Below are positions 31,885-43,900 of a stretch of 64,000 nucleotides of DNA, piece by piece; position 1 is the stretch's first letter, and each line of letters begins with the position of its first letter. The stretch comes from Ophiobolus disseminans (lineage: Eukaryota > Ascomycota > Dothideomycetes > Pleosporales > Phaeosphaeriaceae), in the NCBI GenBank assembly GCA_010093685.1, contig MU006216.1, forward strand, positions 1,501,065 through 1,565,064, written 5' to 3'. Below the pieces are notes generated by a model. The model did not search any database. It was not told the DNA's origin and saw nothing but the letters and a program-made list of their open reading frames with translations. A program made the position numbers and the translations under genes.

Positions 31885-32859
31885 TCAAATCACTGTGCTA
31901 TCGCCCCTCCCACTCTTGGAACGTAAGTTATAGGTCTTGCCAACAGCTCCAGCTACTTCGCGCCTCTTCGCCCGTCTCCTCACTTTCTCTTCCCTCCGTT
32001 CAAGTTCCTCGTCTCTAGCATCACGACGCGCTTTCTCGAGAGCATCAATATACTCCGCCTTTCTGAAGGCGCCGGGCCAACCATGCTGTTTCAGCAAGCG
32101 CTGGGCTAGCTGTTCATTGCTTGATTAACGTTCAGCGTGCTTTGGTAGAAAAGATTGCACTTACTTCTCCTTGCTCCTCTTGATACGGAAGTAGCTCATG
32201 ATACCAGCTGTAGCCGCTTTGTGTCTTGGGTACAGGAACGGTGATCAAGGTCGAGATCTCGTTGTAGAGCTCATCGAAGTATTCCTGAATGTCTCGAGGC
32301 TTTGCGCATTGCCGCCAGGGCTGATCTTCTGGCGCATCACGATCTACAATGAACGACCCCATAGGCCAAATCACCCCTAGTGAAGCTGTCAATACCCAAT
32401 TGGGCACGCTGTATGCTATTTATAGGTACCTTCGTCCGTATCGATCATCCATACTGTCCCTTTGTTACCCTGGGTCAAAGGAATCAATCCAGCAGGCGAG
32501 TCTTCTTCAAACGGCATCATAAGGCTGTAAGTATTTCCGTACCGATGAGAAGGGCTTTTGGTCACGTATTCGTCTTGTAGCCAGCCAAAATTGCGAAGGT
32601 AGATGCTTGCCTCCGTTTCGATATAGACATCGTATTTATCCGTAAACATGTTCTTACTCAGATAAGGCATGTGCCGCAAGAGATCAATGACCTTATCCGA
32701 GCGTTTCCACTTTTGCAATGTATCGACAGCGAGCTGCTCGTCACTCCAACCTTCAGGCGGTGGGCGGAGGATCACGCCGGGGTCGAGATAGGCCATGCGC
32801 ACGAGTAGGTCATAGTGTCTTTCAATGCAATTGATGACTATGTCGCGATCGTAAGGCAT
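31885..32859 (-). CDS. Conserved-looking hypothetical protein with basic C-terminal helix
   Basis: A 288-aa protein, exons 32859-32430, 32376-32165 and 32109-31885, all junctions in frame. The N-terminal part has LLRHMPYLSKNMFTDKYDVY, then IPLTQGNKGTVWMIDTDEG and GVIWPMGSF, wording that recalls a widespread fungal family of unknown function. The C-terminus is a long charged helix (RRDARDEELERREEKVRRR) followed by NLRSKSGRGDSTVI, perhaps a coiled coil or nuclear signal. The first exon is open upstream to an ATG at 33003, which would add 48 residues; the MPYDRDIVIN start was chosen as shorter and acid-rich like the remainder. Function unknown. Confidence 0.72.
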
Positions 32860-34720
32860 GGTGCAAATGATGGAAGCCGTAGTGTGATGACCGAGAGAAG
32901 TTGGAACGCGGCTCGATAGCCTTCCAAGGTTCGTGCGGGAAGGAGCGAAGGAGCACAGCGCTAAGCCTAGGTAAGATAACTTACTAACTTTCCGCTCACG
33001 CATAAGATCCTCATGGGATTATAGCTTAAAACTTTTTTTGTGTTGGACTAGTACACAACAGACCGCACTATTGCTGCTCTGATGGCTGACTGGAGCCAGC
33101 ATAGTTTGGCGCTTCCTAAGGTTGTGTCTAAGCCTGTTGAACCCACAATGCTTACTGCTTTGTATGAACCTCCTCCGCATCTGCCTCTTCATATGGTGGC
33201 TTCCACATTGCGCGGCTTAATAAATTGGATTCAATAGAAAACGAAGCTGTGACGTTGTGGCTGATGAAGTGAGTGCTTAAAATACTAAACGACTCTTATG
33301 GCGCCTCGATAACATTGAGTGACCGTGGCTGATGACACCCGAATACGAGAGTCCGGAGGGTGATGCTTACGAGGTAAATTCTGGATCAGCATGAGCAGAT
33401 GTGTTTGGTAGGAGGAGCGGGAATAGACGCGAGCAAAGGACGGCAGCTACTTCCTGCCCCTTGCGCCCGAGACCGACAGGCCTCGGATGCTCATAGTGGG
33501 AAGCTTCTTTAGTTTTCTGTCAGCTCACCGACTCTGCATTGTTTATGAGCCTTCTTTGTTGCTTATATGTTTCGTCCTATATTCACAAAGATTTGTGATG
33601 CGTTGGGCTGTTTTTGGTGGGGTGGTGCTAAGACAACGTCGAGATGGACCTTGCCTAGCATCTGCATCCGGTACGCATGCATGCAATCGAATCGTCAGGA
33701 AGCCACGGATTGTTGATGTCTCGGTCGAGATGCGCTAATAGGTTGCTGCCATTCAGGAGCGGACCGCGGGGTGCTCAGGCCTCAATATGCCATGAACCCG
33801 AAAGTCGAGGAGGGCAGTTTCTCATGTGGGTGAACCATCAGATATTCTACACTGCAGTTGATTATCGTAGTGGAACGAGTCGAGCCTTGGGAGCCCGACT
33901 TTTGTGCAATGATTCGCGTGAGTCAGCAAATCACTTCCAAGGTTCTCTAGAAAGTGGTGGTACCGGTACCGCGATGAACAAACCTTTGATAATTACAACC
34001 TTGGAAATCACTGTAGAGTTCCCAAGTGTAGCGCGAAAATTTGATGTGTGTAGAACCTGGGGCAAGTTGGGTAGGTATGGACTCAAGTCATGAAGTTGGG
34101 CAACACGATCGGCGAAGGTGATCGGCAAGGGGATTGTGGACGCTACGGCTCCCGAGGTCTGATTGGCTCCATTCGCGGGAAAGCACGTGGATCGCATTGC
34201 TCCGACAACAGACGGTCCGAAACCCAGCAATCCTGATACTTTCATCACCTCATAAACGGCCCTTTCTACAGGTACAATCTCAAGAAATGCAAATACTACG
34301 ACTCGTGCGAAGGACAACATTGATGCTCAGACCGTGCTGCACCGACAATATGACGTCACAACCCAGAAAGGACATGGGAAATATCGAAAGAGAGAAAAGA
34401 AGCACCAAGTCTACTTTTAAGAGTCGACCAACAGGTTCATAGATTATTGCTGGAGACGGGGTGGTGAGTATCAGTTCTGCGACTCGACCTCGCCTGTACC
34501 AGTCCAGTCGGGATCTCTTCCCCGGCGGCCAACCCCTACTTATCGAGGCCCAATGCAGGCTTGGAGCCCAGGTAACCATGCATTGGTGTTGAAGATCACA
34601 CAACCCTGTAAATCGAAATCAAGACAGTCATGACTTCAGAAATGGCCGTGCAAAGCTGAATCCTCCTGAAGATACACAACACCACAGCAGTCCTTGCTCG
34701 AAGACATTCCCAGGGTCACA
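32860..34720. other. Long intergenic region, about 1.9 kb
   Basis: No gene was recognised. It separates the orphan at 31.9-32.9 kb from the pepsin-fold gene. The right part may hold an unfound 5' exon encoding a signal peptide for that gene; I looked for one between 34240 and 34720 and could not identify it. Confidence 0.4.
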
Positions 34721-36493
34721 ATGGCTTGTCCAAACAGCTCTGTACCGTTGCTATTGCCCTGGACGAACAACTCAGTCTCCACGGCTGGCACCATCTTGTC
34801 TAGGGGCATCTCGTTTGCTATCGGCACTCCTCCCCAGCCATTTTCTTTAACGCCTTCAACACTTTCTGACAACCTCTTTATCAACAATAAAGTGGAGTGC
34901 GGAGCGACAACAAACAGCAGCTGCATTGGCCAGCTTGGTGGCATCTACGACAGCGCGACCTCAACGTCGTTCACAGAGGCGAATTACGCAACCTGGCAAG
35001 GTAGCAGAGAGACTGTCGATTTAGTGTCGATAAACTCGTATGTCTTCTTCGACGATGCAGCGGCGTTCGGTCTCAAGCCAGCGGCGAATAAGTTCCCCGC
35101 CTTTCCTATGTACACCAATGGATCCACGGATAGTGAGTTTATGATCGAGAATGATGCATATGTACACCACTGACCATGTATAGTTAAAGTAGACGCGTTC
35201 ACAAAAAATGATCCACGCTACCGAGCAACTCTGCCATTGGGATTGGACTCAACCTTCCTGAACTCGCTCGTTGATACAGGACAGGCGTCTTCCAGGATGT
35301 ACGGGCTTTGGGCTGGATCCGAATCCGAAGAGACGCCACAAGACGGCCTGCTCATCGTTGGTGGCTACGACGAAAGCCGACTCAAGAGCGCTGCTACTGA
35401 TTTTCCTATGTTCTCGGATTGTCCAACATGTGCTATTCTTACTGCTGTAACGTATGATGTTGGTGGTAAGAGCACCACGCTCTTTTCAGGCGCCACTGAT
35501 ACGCTCATTGTAAAGCTTGATCCCTTTTCCTCGGACCTTCAATTCCCAGCGGGGATGTTGCAAAATCTTGCAGCTGCAGAAAAGACAGCTGTCTGGAACG
35601 CCACTTCACGCCATTTCGAACTTCCGGCTACGACAGCCCCCATCGGCACTATCACCATCACACTTTCTGACTTGGGCGCTCCTCTGGGAGATGCATCGAA
35701 ACCCTCAGTTGTCACGTATAAATCAGTCATTCCTGCGAGCGAGCTGTACCACCGACCTCGGACATACAACGCCGCAGGGATCTACGAAGTAGACAACGCC
35801 ACGGTGTATAACATGGCCGTCACCAACCAAACAGGCGCAATTACAATTGGAACTCTAGGTCTTCCTTTCTTCACCCAGAACTATCTAATCGTCGACCCTG
35901 ACGCACGCACCTTTCAGCTCGCACCCGCAGTCACTACACCAGCTGATCCCAAGGGAGCAGACGCAAAGATAAAGCAAACATGTCGCGTCCTGCCCGGGTT
36001 GAAGCAGAAGTCTCAAGTCGCCGCCCTAGCTGGGGCTATCGTTGGGTCTATAGTCGGCACTCTTCTTCTCGTCGCCTTATTTTTCTATCTACGCAAGCGT
36101 AGAAGAAATGCAGGTCATCAGCTACACTCCCGCGGTGAAAGCGACGCACCAACCGCAACGTCGACGAACCCCATAGTCGGACGAGTGCCGACCAACACTT
36201 CTTCCCAGAGCAAGTCGCTTGATCTGCCGCGCCAAGCTCCTCCACCGTCCGCCATGGTGTTGAGCGATGGCACGACATTCCCGTCTCCCTTGCCTGGTCG
36301 CACGAAGAACGTTCATACCGGCGGCAGTACCTGGAGCGAAGATCCACGAAGGGGTTTGGTGCACGAAATGTTCCAGAAAGTGGATGAGGAGAATGATGGG
36401 AGGTTGTTGGATGAAAGACCACTGGGGTTGAGTGAAACGATCCACTCGCGCACGACATTGCCTCGGTCGGCTGCTGAGCATAAGGTCGAGTAG
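34721..36493 (+). CDS. Pepsin-fold (A1-like) type I membrane protein without catalytic Asp
   Basis: About 573 aa, exons 34721-35132 and 35184-36493 with a phase-1 intron. The ectodomain follows the aspartic peptidase plan: FAIGTPPQPFSLTPSTLS at the first active-site position, DGLLIVGGYDESRL, then ATDTLIVKLDPF at the second, and GLPFFTQNYLIVDPDARTF near the end. Neither DTG motif is present, so proteolysis is unlikely. A transmembrane helix (AALAGAIVGSIVGTLLLVAL) and a basic stop-transfer RKRRR precede a Ser/Pro-rich cytoplasmic tail of about 130 aa. This ectodomain-plus-tail layout suggests a surface sensor or anchor. No signal peptide is visible at the chosen ATG, so an upstream exon is probably missing. 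Several N-glycosylation sites occur (NSS, NNS, NAT). Confidence 0.8.
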
Positions 36494-37664
36494 ATGTGTG
36501 TTTGTGACTTAGGATGCGTGTGTAGAGTAGACTTCTCTTATGTCTTGTTAGTTTATATAATGCTCCATTACAGTTGAATGTGTATAGTGTCAGGCTACCA
36601 CAAAGGCAGACACTTGGGCCGTCCGTCGGGTGTGCACTGTTTCGCTCTGGCTAGCATATTGGTATGTTGAGTACAGTAGATCGTTACAATTATTTCCCCT
36701 TTCGATGCCACAAACAATGATATGATGCTGGGAAGACTAGATCATGCCGGAGCCCACGCTGATAAAAGACCACCCCAAGAGCAAAACGGGAAGACCCTGA
36801 TTAGATGGAACGAGGTTAGCAGTTTGTGCGAAAAGTTGTATGCATGACATCTTTCGGCGCTATTTTCAACAAGAAACTACGAGCTTAGGGTCGATCACAC
36901 CTCAGCTGAGCAAGACTCCGGAACCCATTTATGCTGTGGGGGTTGCAGCTGCATTGGGCCGTCACTTGCTCCGCGAAAGAGATAACAGACTTGGTAACTA
37001 CAGGAAAACGAACTCCTGGAGATCATTCGGCTTGATGGGACCTGAGTCGTGGTTGTAGAGCGTGATAGTGATAACAGTCTTCCCGGTTTGCTTGGTTCCT
37101 TTCCCCGCATCGCACCTTCCTCCTTCTGGCACGGTCCGCGCTAGAGCTGGTTTAGTGAAACCCCACAAGATCGGGCGTCGGGCTATTTGCTCCAACCTAC
37201 ACTTTGACACACTCTGGTACTTTGACGTATTTGTCTCGTTGTGAATAGACCGTGGTCATAATCTTCGAGATGTTGTCGATAATCCTGGCGTTGAAGAAGC
37301 TCTGGCGCCGCGGGCTCACGTCGACCACGTACCTGCTGAACCGGCAAAAGTTGTCGAACCCGGCGGCAGTCTGCAGCAAGGCACAATGTACTACCAATCC
37401 TTACTCCGTCCATCATGGCCATTCGCGGGTTTTCTTCTACGTCCGCAGATCCGTTCCTCTGGGTTGCTACAGTACCACCAACCCCTCAAAGCCAAGGCCG
37501 TAGGAATAGCATCGTAGTCGTTTCGCTGCACAATCAACCGACAACCAAGTCGAAGTGGGTTCTTTGCCTGGTATCTATATTACGCTGCATGCCCACAAGA
37601 ATGGATATCTTCCAGAACCAAAATTCAAGAGAAGGCTGGTCTTACTAGCCTTACGACCAACACC
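36494..37664. other. Intergenic region with a possible small minus-strand gene
   Basis: About 1.2 kb between the pepsin-fold gene and the sugar transporter. Apart from the candidate frame described separately at 36998-37397, nothing was recognised. Confidence 0.4.
36998..37397 (-). CDS. Candidate small gene, structure unresolved
   Basis: Two open stretches on the minus strand look protein-coding by codon choice. The upstream one reads AGFDNFCRFSRYVVDVSP and RQSFFNARIIDNISKIMTT, with mostly C or G at third positions. The downstream one reads VPEGGRCDAGKGTKQTGK and TVITITLYNHDSGPI and ends at 36998. They are in different frames; a GT..CACTAAAC..CAG intron between about 37150 and 37225 could join them, but I could not settle the donor. 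No upstream ATG exon was fixed. It could be a small secreted protein gene, or chance. Confidence 0.28.
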
Positions 37665-39333
37665 ATGGCACCACCACTCGCGGCTGAAGAACAAGGTATC
37701 ATTGAGCGCCTTGTCGCTCAAGATGATGTACGCTGGTGGAATAAACCCAATCTACGGCGTCTCTATCTCTTCCTTGTGCCGTTTTGCCTATTCATCGAAT
37801 CAACTTCAGGGTTTGACTCGTCCATGAGTATGTCACCTCCGTATCCACAATGACACAGTGCTAGACACTAACTCCGTCAATAGTGAATGGTATGCAAGCC
37901 CTGGATTACTGGAAAGAGTACTTCGGACATCCCAAAGGCGGCCAACTCGGCCTCCTTGTCGCATGTTATAACCTGGGCGCCATTACTAGTATCCCATTCG
38001 TGGCGCTTGTGTCTGATCATTTCGGTCGTCGGAAGAGTATTATCTTCGGTTCAATTATTATGTGTATTGGCGCCATCATGCAAGGCCTCTCGCAGAACCG
38101 TAAGCCATCATCCTACTACACTATCCCAGAAAATCACTAAGACACTGCACAGTCGCCATGTTCATCTTCTCTCGCATCTTCCTTGGCCACGGTATCGTCT
38201 ATGCTATCATTGCCGGTGCCGCTCTTCTAGGAGAATTGGGCCACCCAAAGGAACGTGCATTCCTCGGCTCAATGTTCAATGCCTTCTTCGGCGTCGGCAG
38301 CGTACTCGGAGCAGGCATCGTGGTACGCACGCTCTTGATCCCCAATGACTGGAGCTGGCGCCTCCCCTCCATCCTGCAAGCCATTCCTTCAGTCATCCAA
38401 ATCGCGTTTGCATACACTGTGCCCGAAAGCCCGCGATGGCTCGTCAGCAAAGACCGCAGCGAAGAAGCCCTCGAGATACTAATCAAGTACCACGCCGAAG
38501 GCGACGCCTCAAACGAACTCCCACACATCGAACTGGCCGAGATCCGCAAGGCTCTCGAAATCGAGAACGACTCCCGCGCACGCGGCTGGGGCGAACTCTT
38601 CCAGACAAAAGGCATGCGGCACCGCAGCCTTGTCGCCGCTGCTCTCGGTCTCTTTGTACAGTACTCTGGAAATAATTTAATCAGCCAGTATCTTGTGCCC
38701 ATCTTGGAGATGATTGGCATCACAGACCCGCACATGCAGGTCAGATACAACGTTGGCTCCGAAGCGTGGGGATTCATTGCTGCAATCACAATGGCGGCTA
38801 TTACACCGCGATACCCGCGCCGAAGGATGTACCTACTGTGCTCGTCGTGCCTCGTGGTGGTGTACACGGCATGGACGATTGCACAGGCGCGGAACCGGAT
38901 TACTGGATCCAAGGAAACGGGCTATGTGGTGCTGGTCTTTATCTTCTTGTACAAGCCGGCCTACTGCATAGCTTATAACGCCTTGACGTATGTATACATG
39001 GTCGAAATGTTCCCATACTATGTGCGCACCAAGGGGTTGTCGTGGTTCCAGCTATTCGGGCGGTCGGCCGTCATGCTCGGGTCGTTTGTGAATCCGATTG
39101 GGCTAGAAGATTTGGACTGGAAGTACCTTATCATCTATGTTGTGTGGCTGTGTTTCGAGGTTGTGTTTATCTACTTTCTCTTTCCAGAGACATATGGCAA
39201 GACACTCGAGGAGCTGACGTTCTTGTTTGAGAGCGAGAAGGAGGCGCGAGATGTGTTGGCTGCGACGACGGCGAAGGTCACGAAGGATGGAGGCGAGATG
39301 GAAGTTAGGGAAATTGGGGACAAGAGGGCTTGA
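37665..39333 (+). CDS. MFS sugar transporter (sugar porter family)
   Basis: A 519-aa, 12-helix plasma-membrane transporter likely moving a sugar with protons. Exons are 37665-37827, 37884-38099 and 38153-39333; both introns are phase 1 with normal signals. Sugar porter signatures are clear: SDHFGRRKS between helices 2 and 3, GELGHPKERAFLGSMFN after helix 4, VPESPRWLVSKDR at the end of helix 6, VEMFPYYVRTKGLSWF after helix 10 and FPETYGKTLEEL after helix 12. The family resembles lactose and hexose permease-like proteins of ascomycetes, but the substrate cannot be assigned. The cytosolic tail is short. Confidence 0.95.
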
Positions 39334-39364
39334 GGCTTAGAGGGGAAAGTAGCATTGGAATTGT

Positions 39365-40036
39365 TCAGTGTAGCGATGTACGAGAAGTGCAAGTAATGTC
39401 ACACTCGTGTTTCTTCAGACCATCCGCTTGCCTCTCCAACACCACAACTTTGCTTCCCAGTTGCTTCTCCACATCCTCGGGATGGCACTCAACAGCATAG
39501 GCGCTACTCCCTCCATGCATTCTCCACGCCGGGCCGTCGAGATATACACACTTCAGTTCCGGAAACACGGAGGTGAACAGCCTGGCCCACCCATGCATTA
39601 CGTCCTCTGTCCAGGGAAGGGGTGGCATGATCATTTTGACAGGTGCCTCGAAATGTGCCTCGATGAAGCGCTCAAAGTCGTTGGAAAGCGGAAAATGCAG
39701 GACATTGGAAGAATAAAGCAGCGATTGGGTTTCGAAGTACAGCTGGCGACAAGTCAGAGGCAGGGCCAGTAGGTGGGTTCTTTCACTTTGTGCGCTTTTG
39801 TAGTTGGCGTTGTTCAGCTGGTCTTTGGTGCCTGGGATGACGAGTGGTGATGGCAGTGGCTGTGCGATGGAGCGGAGCGTGTAGCGATCGATCGTGACTG
39901 TTATCCAGAGTCCGCCTAAGGCGAGATGGGAGATTTGGTCTCGAAGCTCGGCGGGGAGGCGGAGAAGTGGAGACTGGGTAGCATTGTGCTGATAGGCGTT
40001 TGCAAATTGTGGGGGAGGATTGGTGTCAATGGCCAT
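39365..40036 (-). CDS. LPxELRxxI-family protein, dispersed copy
   Basis: Single-exon 223-aa protein, convergent with the sugar transporter with 31 bp between stop codons. QSPLLRLPAELRDQISHLALGG and HLLALPLTCRQLYFETQSLLY match the family block of the tandem array at 20-24 kb. Unlike those, it has no intron in exon 1 and lacks the NGLLDLTP segment, so it is an older or retro-derived relative. The start is the first ATG (MAIDTNPPPQFANAYQ). The function is unknown. It ends with a Lys/His/Cys-containing tail (KKHECDITC). Confidence 0.78.
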   Translation of the reverse strand: MAIDTNPPPQFANAYQHNATQSPLLRLPAELRDQISHLALGGLWITVTIDRYTLRSIAQPLPSPLVIPGTKDQLNNANYKSAQSERTHLLALPLTCRQLYFETQSLLYSSNVLHFPLSNDFERFIEAHFEAPVKMIMPPLPWTEDVMHGWARLFTSVFPELKCVYLDGPAWRMHGGSSAYAVECHPEDVEKQLGSKVVVLERQADGLKKHECDITCTSRTSLH

Positions 40037-40941
40037 CGTCGCTTGCGTCACAGTGTTGAGAAAGTAGCTCTTAGACTTGTTGCTTCGTGGTTGGAGGTTG
40101 CGAGGGGGAATGCGGGGAAGATGTTGAGAGTGGGCGGATAAAGTTGGAAGGCTGAGCTGAGGCGAAGCACGAGGTCACCAGGGCATGTGCAGTCAAGTCT
40201 GAGATTTTCGAGGTTCTCACGATGCAAGGTTGAGACCAGGAAGTCTTACTTTTGGACACAATGTCGCTTGAAAAAGTCATTCAGTGTATCTTGGCCTGTA
40301 TGCTTTTAGTCATGTGCTGGGACTTGTCATCTCGAGCATGGTCAGACGAACGGCTCCGATGTCGTTGCCCCACGTGGATTCATGGCGGCGGATGCGGATG
40401 CGGATCCAAGTGCATAAGCGAATGCAGCGTGCAAAACGGTTCTGCTCACATGGTGGAGCAATTTGACGCCATCATTGCGAATCTTTGTCTATGGGGTCAA
40501 TTGATATTCGACAATGCGGGTGCTGGGCCTCAGCAAAGGGTTGAGAGTGGTGGATAGGCGGTCCCGGGCAGCAGGGCAGGATCAAAACCGTTGCGGCGCA
40601 TTGCTAGCGTGCCATGACGTCGCTAGGCCGTTCCCGAAGCAGCGCGTTGGAAAGTCTCGAAGGCCGGTTCTAGCAGAAACTTTCACGGCCATGCCAAAGC
40701 TCCCGGACTAGCTGCGGAGCCCTACCGGGGCCCAGGGCATTAATCACCTCTTAGTGAGGATACTTCCGCTGGTACGAAGTGAATGCTGCACCCGGTCGCG
40801 CTTTAGAAATTCGGACCTGCTCCGGTTCAGCGCGGCACCCACCCGCATCTCAACCATTGGAACGCGAGGAAAGGGTCCCTTAGCAGACGCTTGGGTTTCA
40901 CATCATAGTGTCCCCTTCTCCACCGGCCTCCCACCACGCCA
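40037..40941. other. Intergenic region upstream of the SulP gene
   Basis: About 900 bp. A short Cys-rich open frame at 40260-40556 is described separately. The rest shows no gene. A T/C-rich leader (TCCCCTTCTCCACCGGCC) precedes the SulP start. Confidence 0.4.
40260..40556 (+). CDS. Candidate small cysteine-rich secreted protein
   Basis: An intronless 98-codon frame. The start region is hydrophobic (KVIQCILACMLLVMCW) like a signal peptide, and the next part is cysteine-dense: CRCPTWIHGGGCGCGSKC then ISEC. The later part has no cysteine cluster and looks unremarkable. Codon choice does not strongly support coding, and I know no family. It may be chance. Confidence 0.22.
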
Positions 40942-43900
40942 ATGGCAATGCCTTCGCGACGCGACGCGGAGCAGCCGCTGCCCTTCACCGGCGACAGCGT
41001 GGACGATGGCGACTTCGCGACAGACCAGTCGCACGCAGAACTCGGAGCGCACAGTCTGCCACGCTCGCGGGCCATACGGGCCCACTCAATCGCGTCCCAG
41101 ACGCTCTCGGGGCTGTCGGGCTCATACTCGCGCAACCCAGTGCGCTCCTTTGCCCACCAGGCATCGCATGGCTTCGCTGGTATGCTCCGTCCCATCACCG
41201 ATCAGCCGGTGTCTCCCACTGACCCCTTCACAGACACGCCCCAATACTCGTCCCAGGGCGTCCGCGAACGAAGCTCCCAGTTGGCATCCTATGCCCTCGA
41301 TGCTGAGGAGTACCAGGACCGACCGCACCGCCACAGCTTCGCAGATACAGATACGGCCTCGGGACGCCATGCGGGCCTGCTGTCGGAATACAGTGGAGGA
41401 AGAGCGTCCCCGGACTCGGCGTGGACAGACACAATCGACGAAGACAGCGAGCCGGAGACGCCAGAGACCGTCATCGGGCCAGACCGGCCAGGACACAGCT
41501 TCTTCAGCCCCTCGTCGCGGACAGACGGGCGCAAACATGGCCGCACCCCGAGCATACCCAATGTTGTAGTGCAAGATACCGAGCGGACACCTCTGCTGCC
41601 CGTCCCACGACTGACACGGCACGACCCACAGCCAGCGTCGCAGCCTAAGAAGCAGCCCTCGGAGCGGTCCAGCGCGTCGAGCCTTCCCTTGCGACTGAAG
41701 GAGTCACTGGGTGCAGGCCGTGAGCATGTTGCGAGACTGAAGCGAACTGTCATGAACCCCAAGCACTACACCACCAAGTCTCTCGCTTCGGCTGCCATAG
41801 CCAGCGGGCAGACCGCGTCCGCTGTCTTCCTCGGACTCCTGCTGAACATCCTCGACTCCCTCTCGTACGGTTACATCCTCTTTCCACTAGGGGCAGAAGT
41901 CTTCAGCCAGACTGGTCCAGACGGAATCTCCATCTTCTTCGTGAGCTGCATCGTCTCCCAGCTCTGCTTTTCCCTTGGCTTGTCCACGTTCAAGGGCGGC
42001 GTCGGATCCGAAATGATTGAGGTCGTCCCATTCTTCCACAAGATGGCATATTCCATCATGAACCATATGCACGGCCAGGCGCCAGAGGCCATCATCGCTA
42101 CTACCATCTTGGCGTACTGTGCCAGCTCAGTTCTGACCGGACTCATCTTCCTTGCCTTGGGTGCCTTCAAGCTCGGAAACCTCGTCAGCTTCTTCCCCCG
42201 GCATATCCTTATCGGCTGCATCGGTGGAGTTGGTTTCTTCTTAGTGCTCACTGGCATCGAAGTCTCTGCTCGTATTGAGGGCAATCTGAACTACGATCTC
42301 GCGACCTTGCAGAAGTTGTTCTCTTCCGACACTTGGTACTTGTGGATGCTCCCACTCTTCCTTTCCATCTCCATAATGGTCTTGCGGCGCATGGTCACGA
42401 GCCCATTCGTTCTGCCTGCATTCTTCATACTAGTCTTCGCCACATTTTACATCATTGTGAAGGGCATTTTCCACGTGGATCTCGAGGTCGTTCGCAATGC
42501 AGGATGGATCTTTGAGCAGCCCGAGGCCGGCGTTCAGTTCTATCGCTTCTATTCATACTTCAGTAAGTGCCACAAAAGAAGATCGTTACTTGACGTACTG
42601 ACAATAATTGCAGAATTCGGCATTGTCGACTGGTCAGCTTTGGCTAGTACGATCCCAACTATGTTCGCCTTATCCTTCTTTGGAATCATCCATGTTCCCA
42701 TCAATGTCCCGGCGCTGGGCGCTGCCGTCAAGGAAGACACCCTCGATGTCAACCGCGAGCTGATAGCCCACGGTGTCTCTAACACTCTTTCTGGATTCCT
42801 CGGCAGCATCCAGAACTACCTTGTATATGCCAACAGTGTCATGTTCATCGAAAATGGTGGCAACAGTCGAGTCGCAGGTACACTGCTTGCCCTTGCAACA
42901 ACTGCAGTGTGGATCGCAGGCCCAGCAATGATCGGATACATTCCCATCTGTCTAGTTGGCGCGCTCATCTTCCTGCTAGGAATTGATTTGATGATAGAGG
43001 CGCTGTGGGCCACTTGGGGCAAGTGTCACAAACTCGAGTACTTGACCATCCTTGCAATTGTCCTCATCATGGGTATCTACGACTTTGTCTACGGCATTTT
43101 GTTCGGCATTCTGGCGTCGTGCGTCAGCTATGCTTTGCAAAGCGCCCGCCATGACGCAATTCGCGACTCCTTCAGTGGTGCCGTCGCCCAGTCTACCGTT
43201 CGCCGTCCGCGTGCTGACGGTCGCTATCTAAACAAGGTCCGGGGTCAGATTCGAACCATCAAGCTGGGTGGTTTTCTCTTCTTTGGTAACATTGTCTCCG
43301 TCGAGGGAGATATGCGCGCACTGATCAAGGAGGACAACTTTGAAAAGCAGCCCATCAGCTTTATTATTGTTGATCTGACTCATGTCACCGATATGGATTT
43401 CTCCAGCGCCGAAGGCTTCGAACGTATCAACCGCGTTTTACACAGAAAGAATGTCAGAATGATTCTCTCGGGTGTGTCATTCACCGACAACGTTGGTCGA
43501 GCTCTGCAGAACGTAGGTCTGCTTAAAGAACCGACGATTGGGGAGGAGTGCCCGCCACCCCAAGTATTTGAGGACCTCAACACAGCGCTCGAGTCATGCG
43601 AAAACGAGTTACTCGAGGTTTTCTACAAGCACTGCAGCGCACAAAACACGAAGCGTCAGCAGACCACCCCACCCATGAGCATCAACAACAGAGGCCCCTC
43701 GGATCAAATCGCGACTGGCGGCTCACCGACCTCGTATGGCGCCAGCTCCCTCAATCCTGTCTTCGCCTCACCGCGCCGCGGCGCTCGGCTTGTAGCTGCG
43801 CGTTCTACCATGCGCGAAGCAAACGACGAATCTCTTTCCATTCCCGATAACGCATCTCAAAGCACCACACCATCAACTCAATCACGCTGGAAGAATTTTG

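Noticed and set aside
33677..34093. A plus-strand frame upstream of the pepsin-fold gene, considered as a signal-peptide exon
   Set aside because: It has no hydrophobic leader and no donor that would join in frame to the known exon.
40754..41569. A 271-codon plus-strand frame at the start of the SulP gene
   Set aside because: Arg/Ser/Thr-rich and without motifs; it overlaps the SulP reading frame, which has clear domains.
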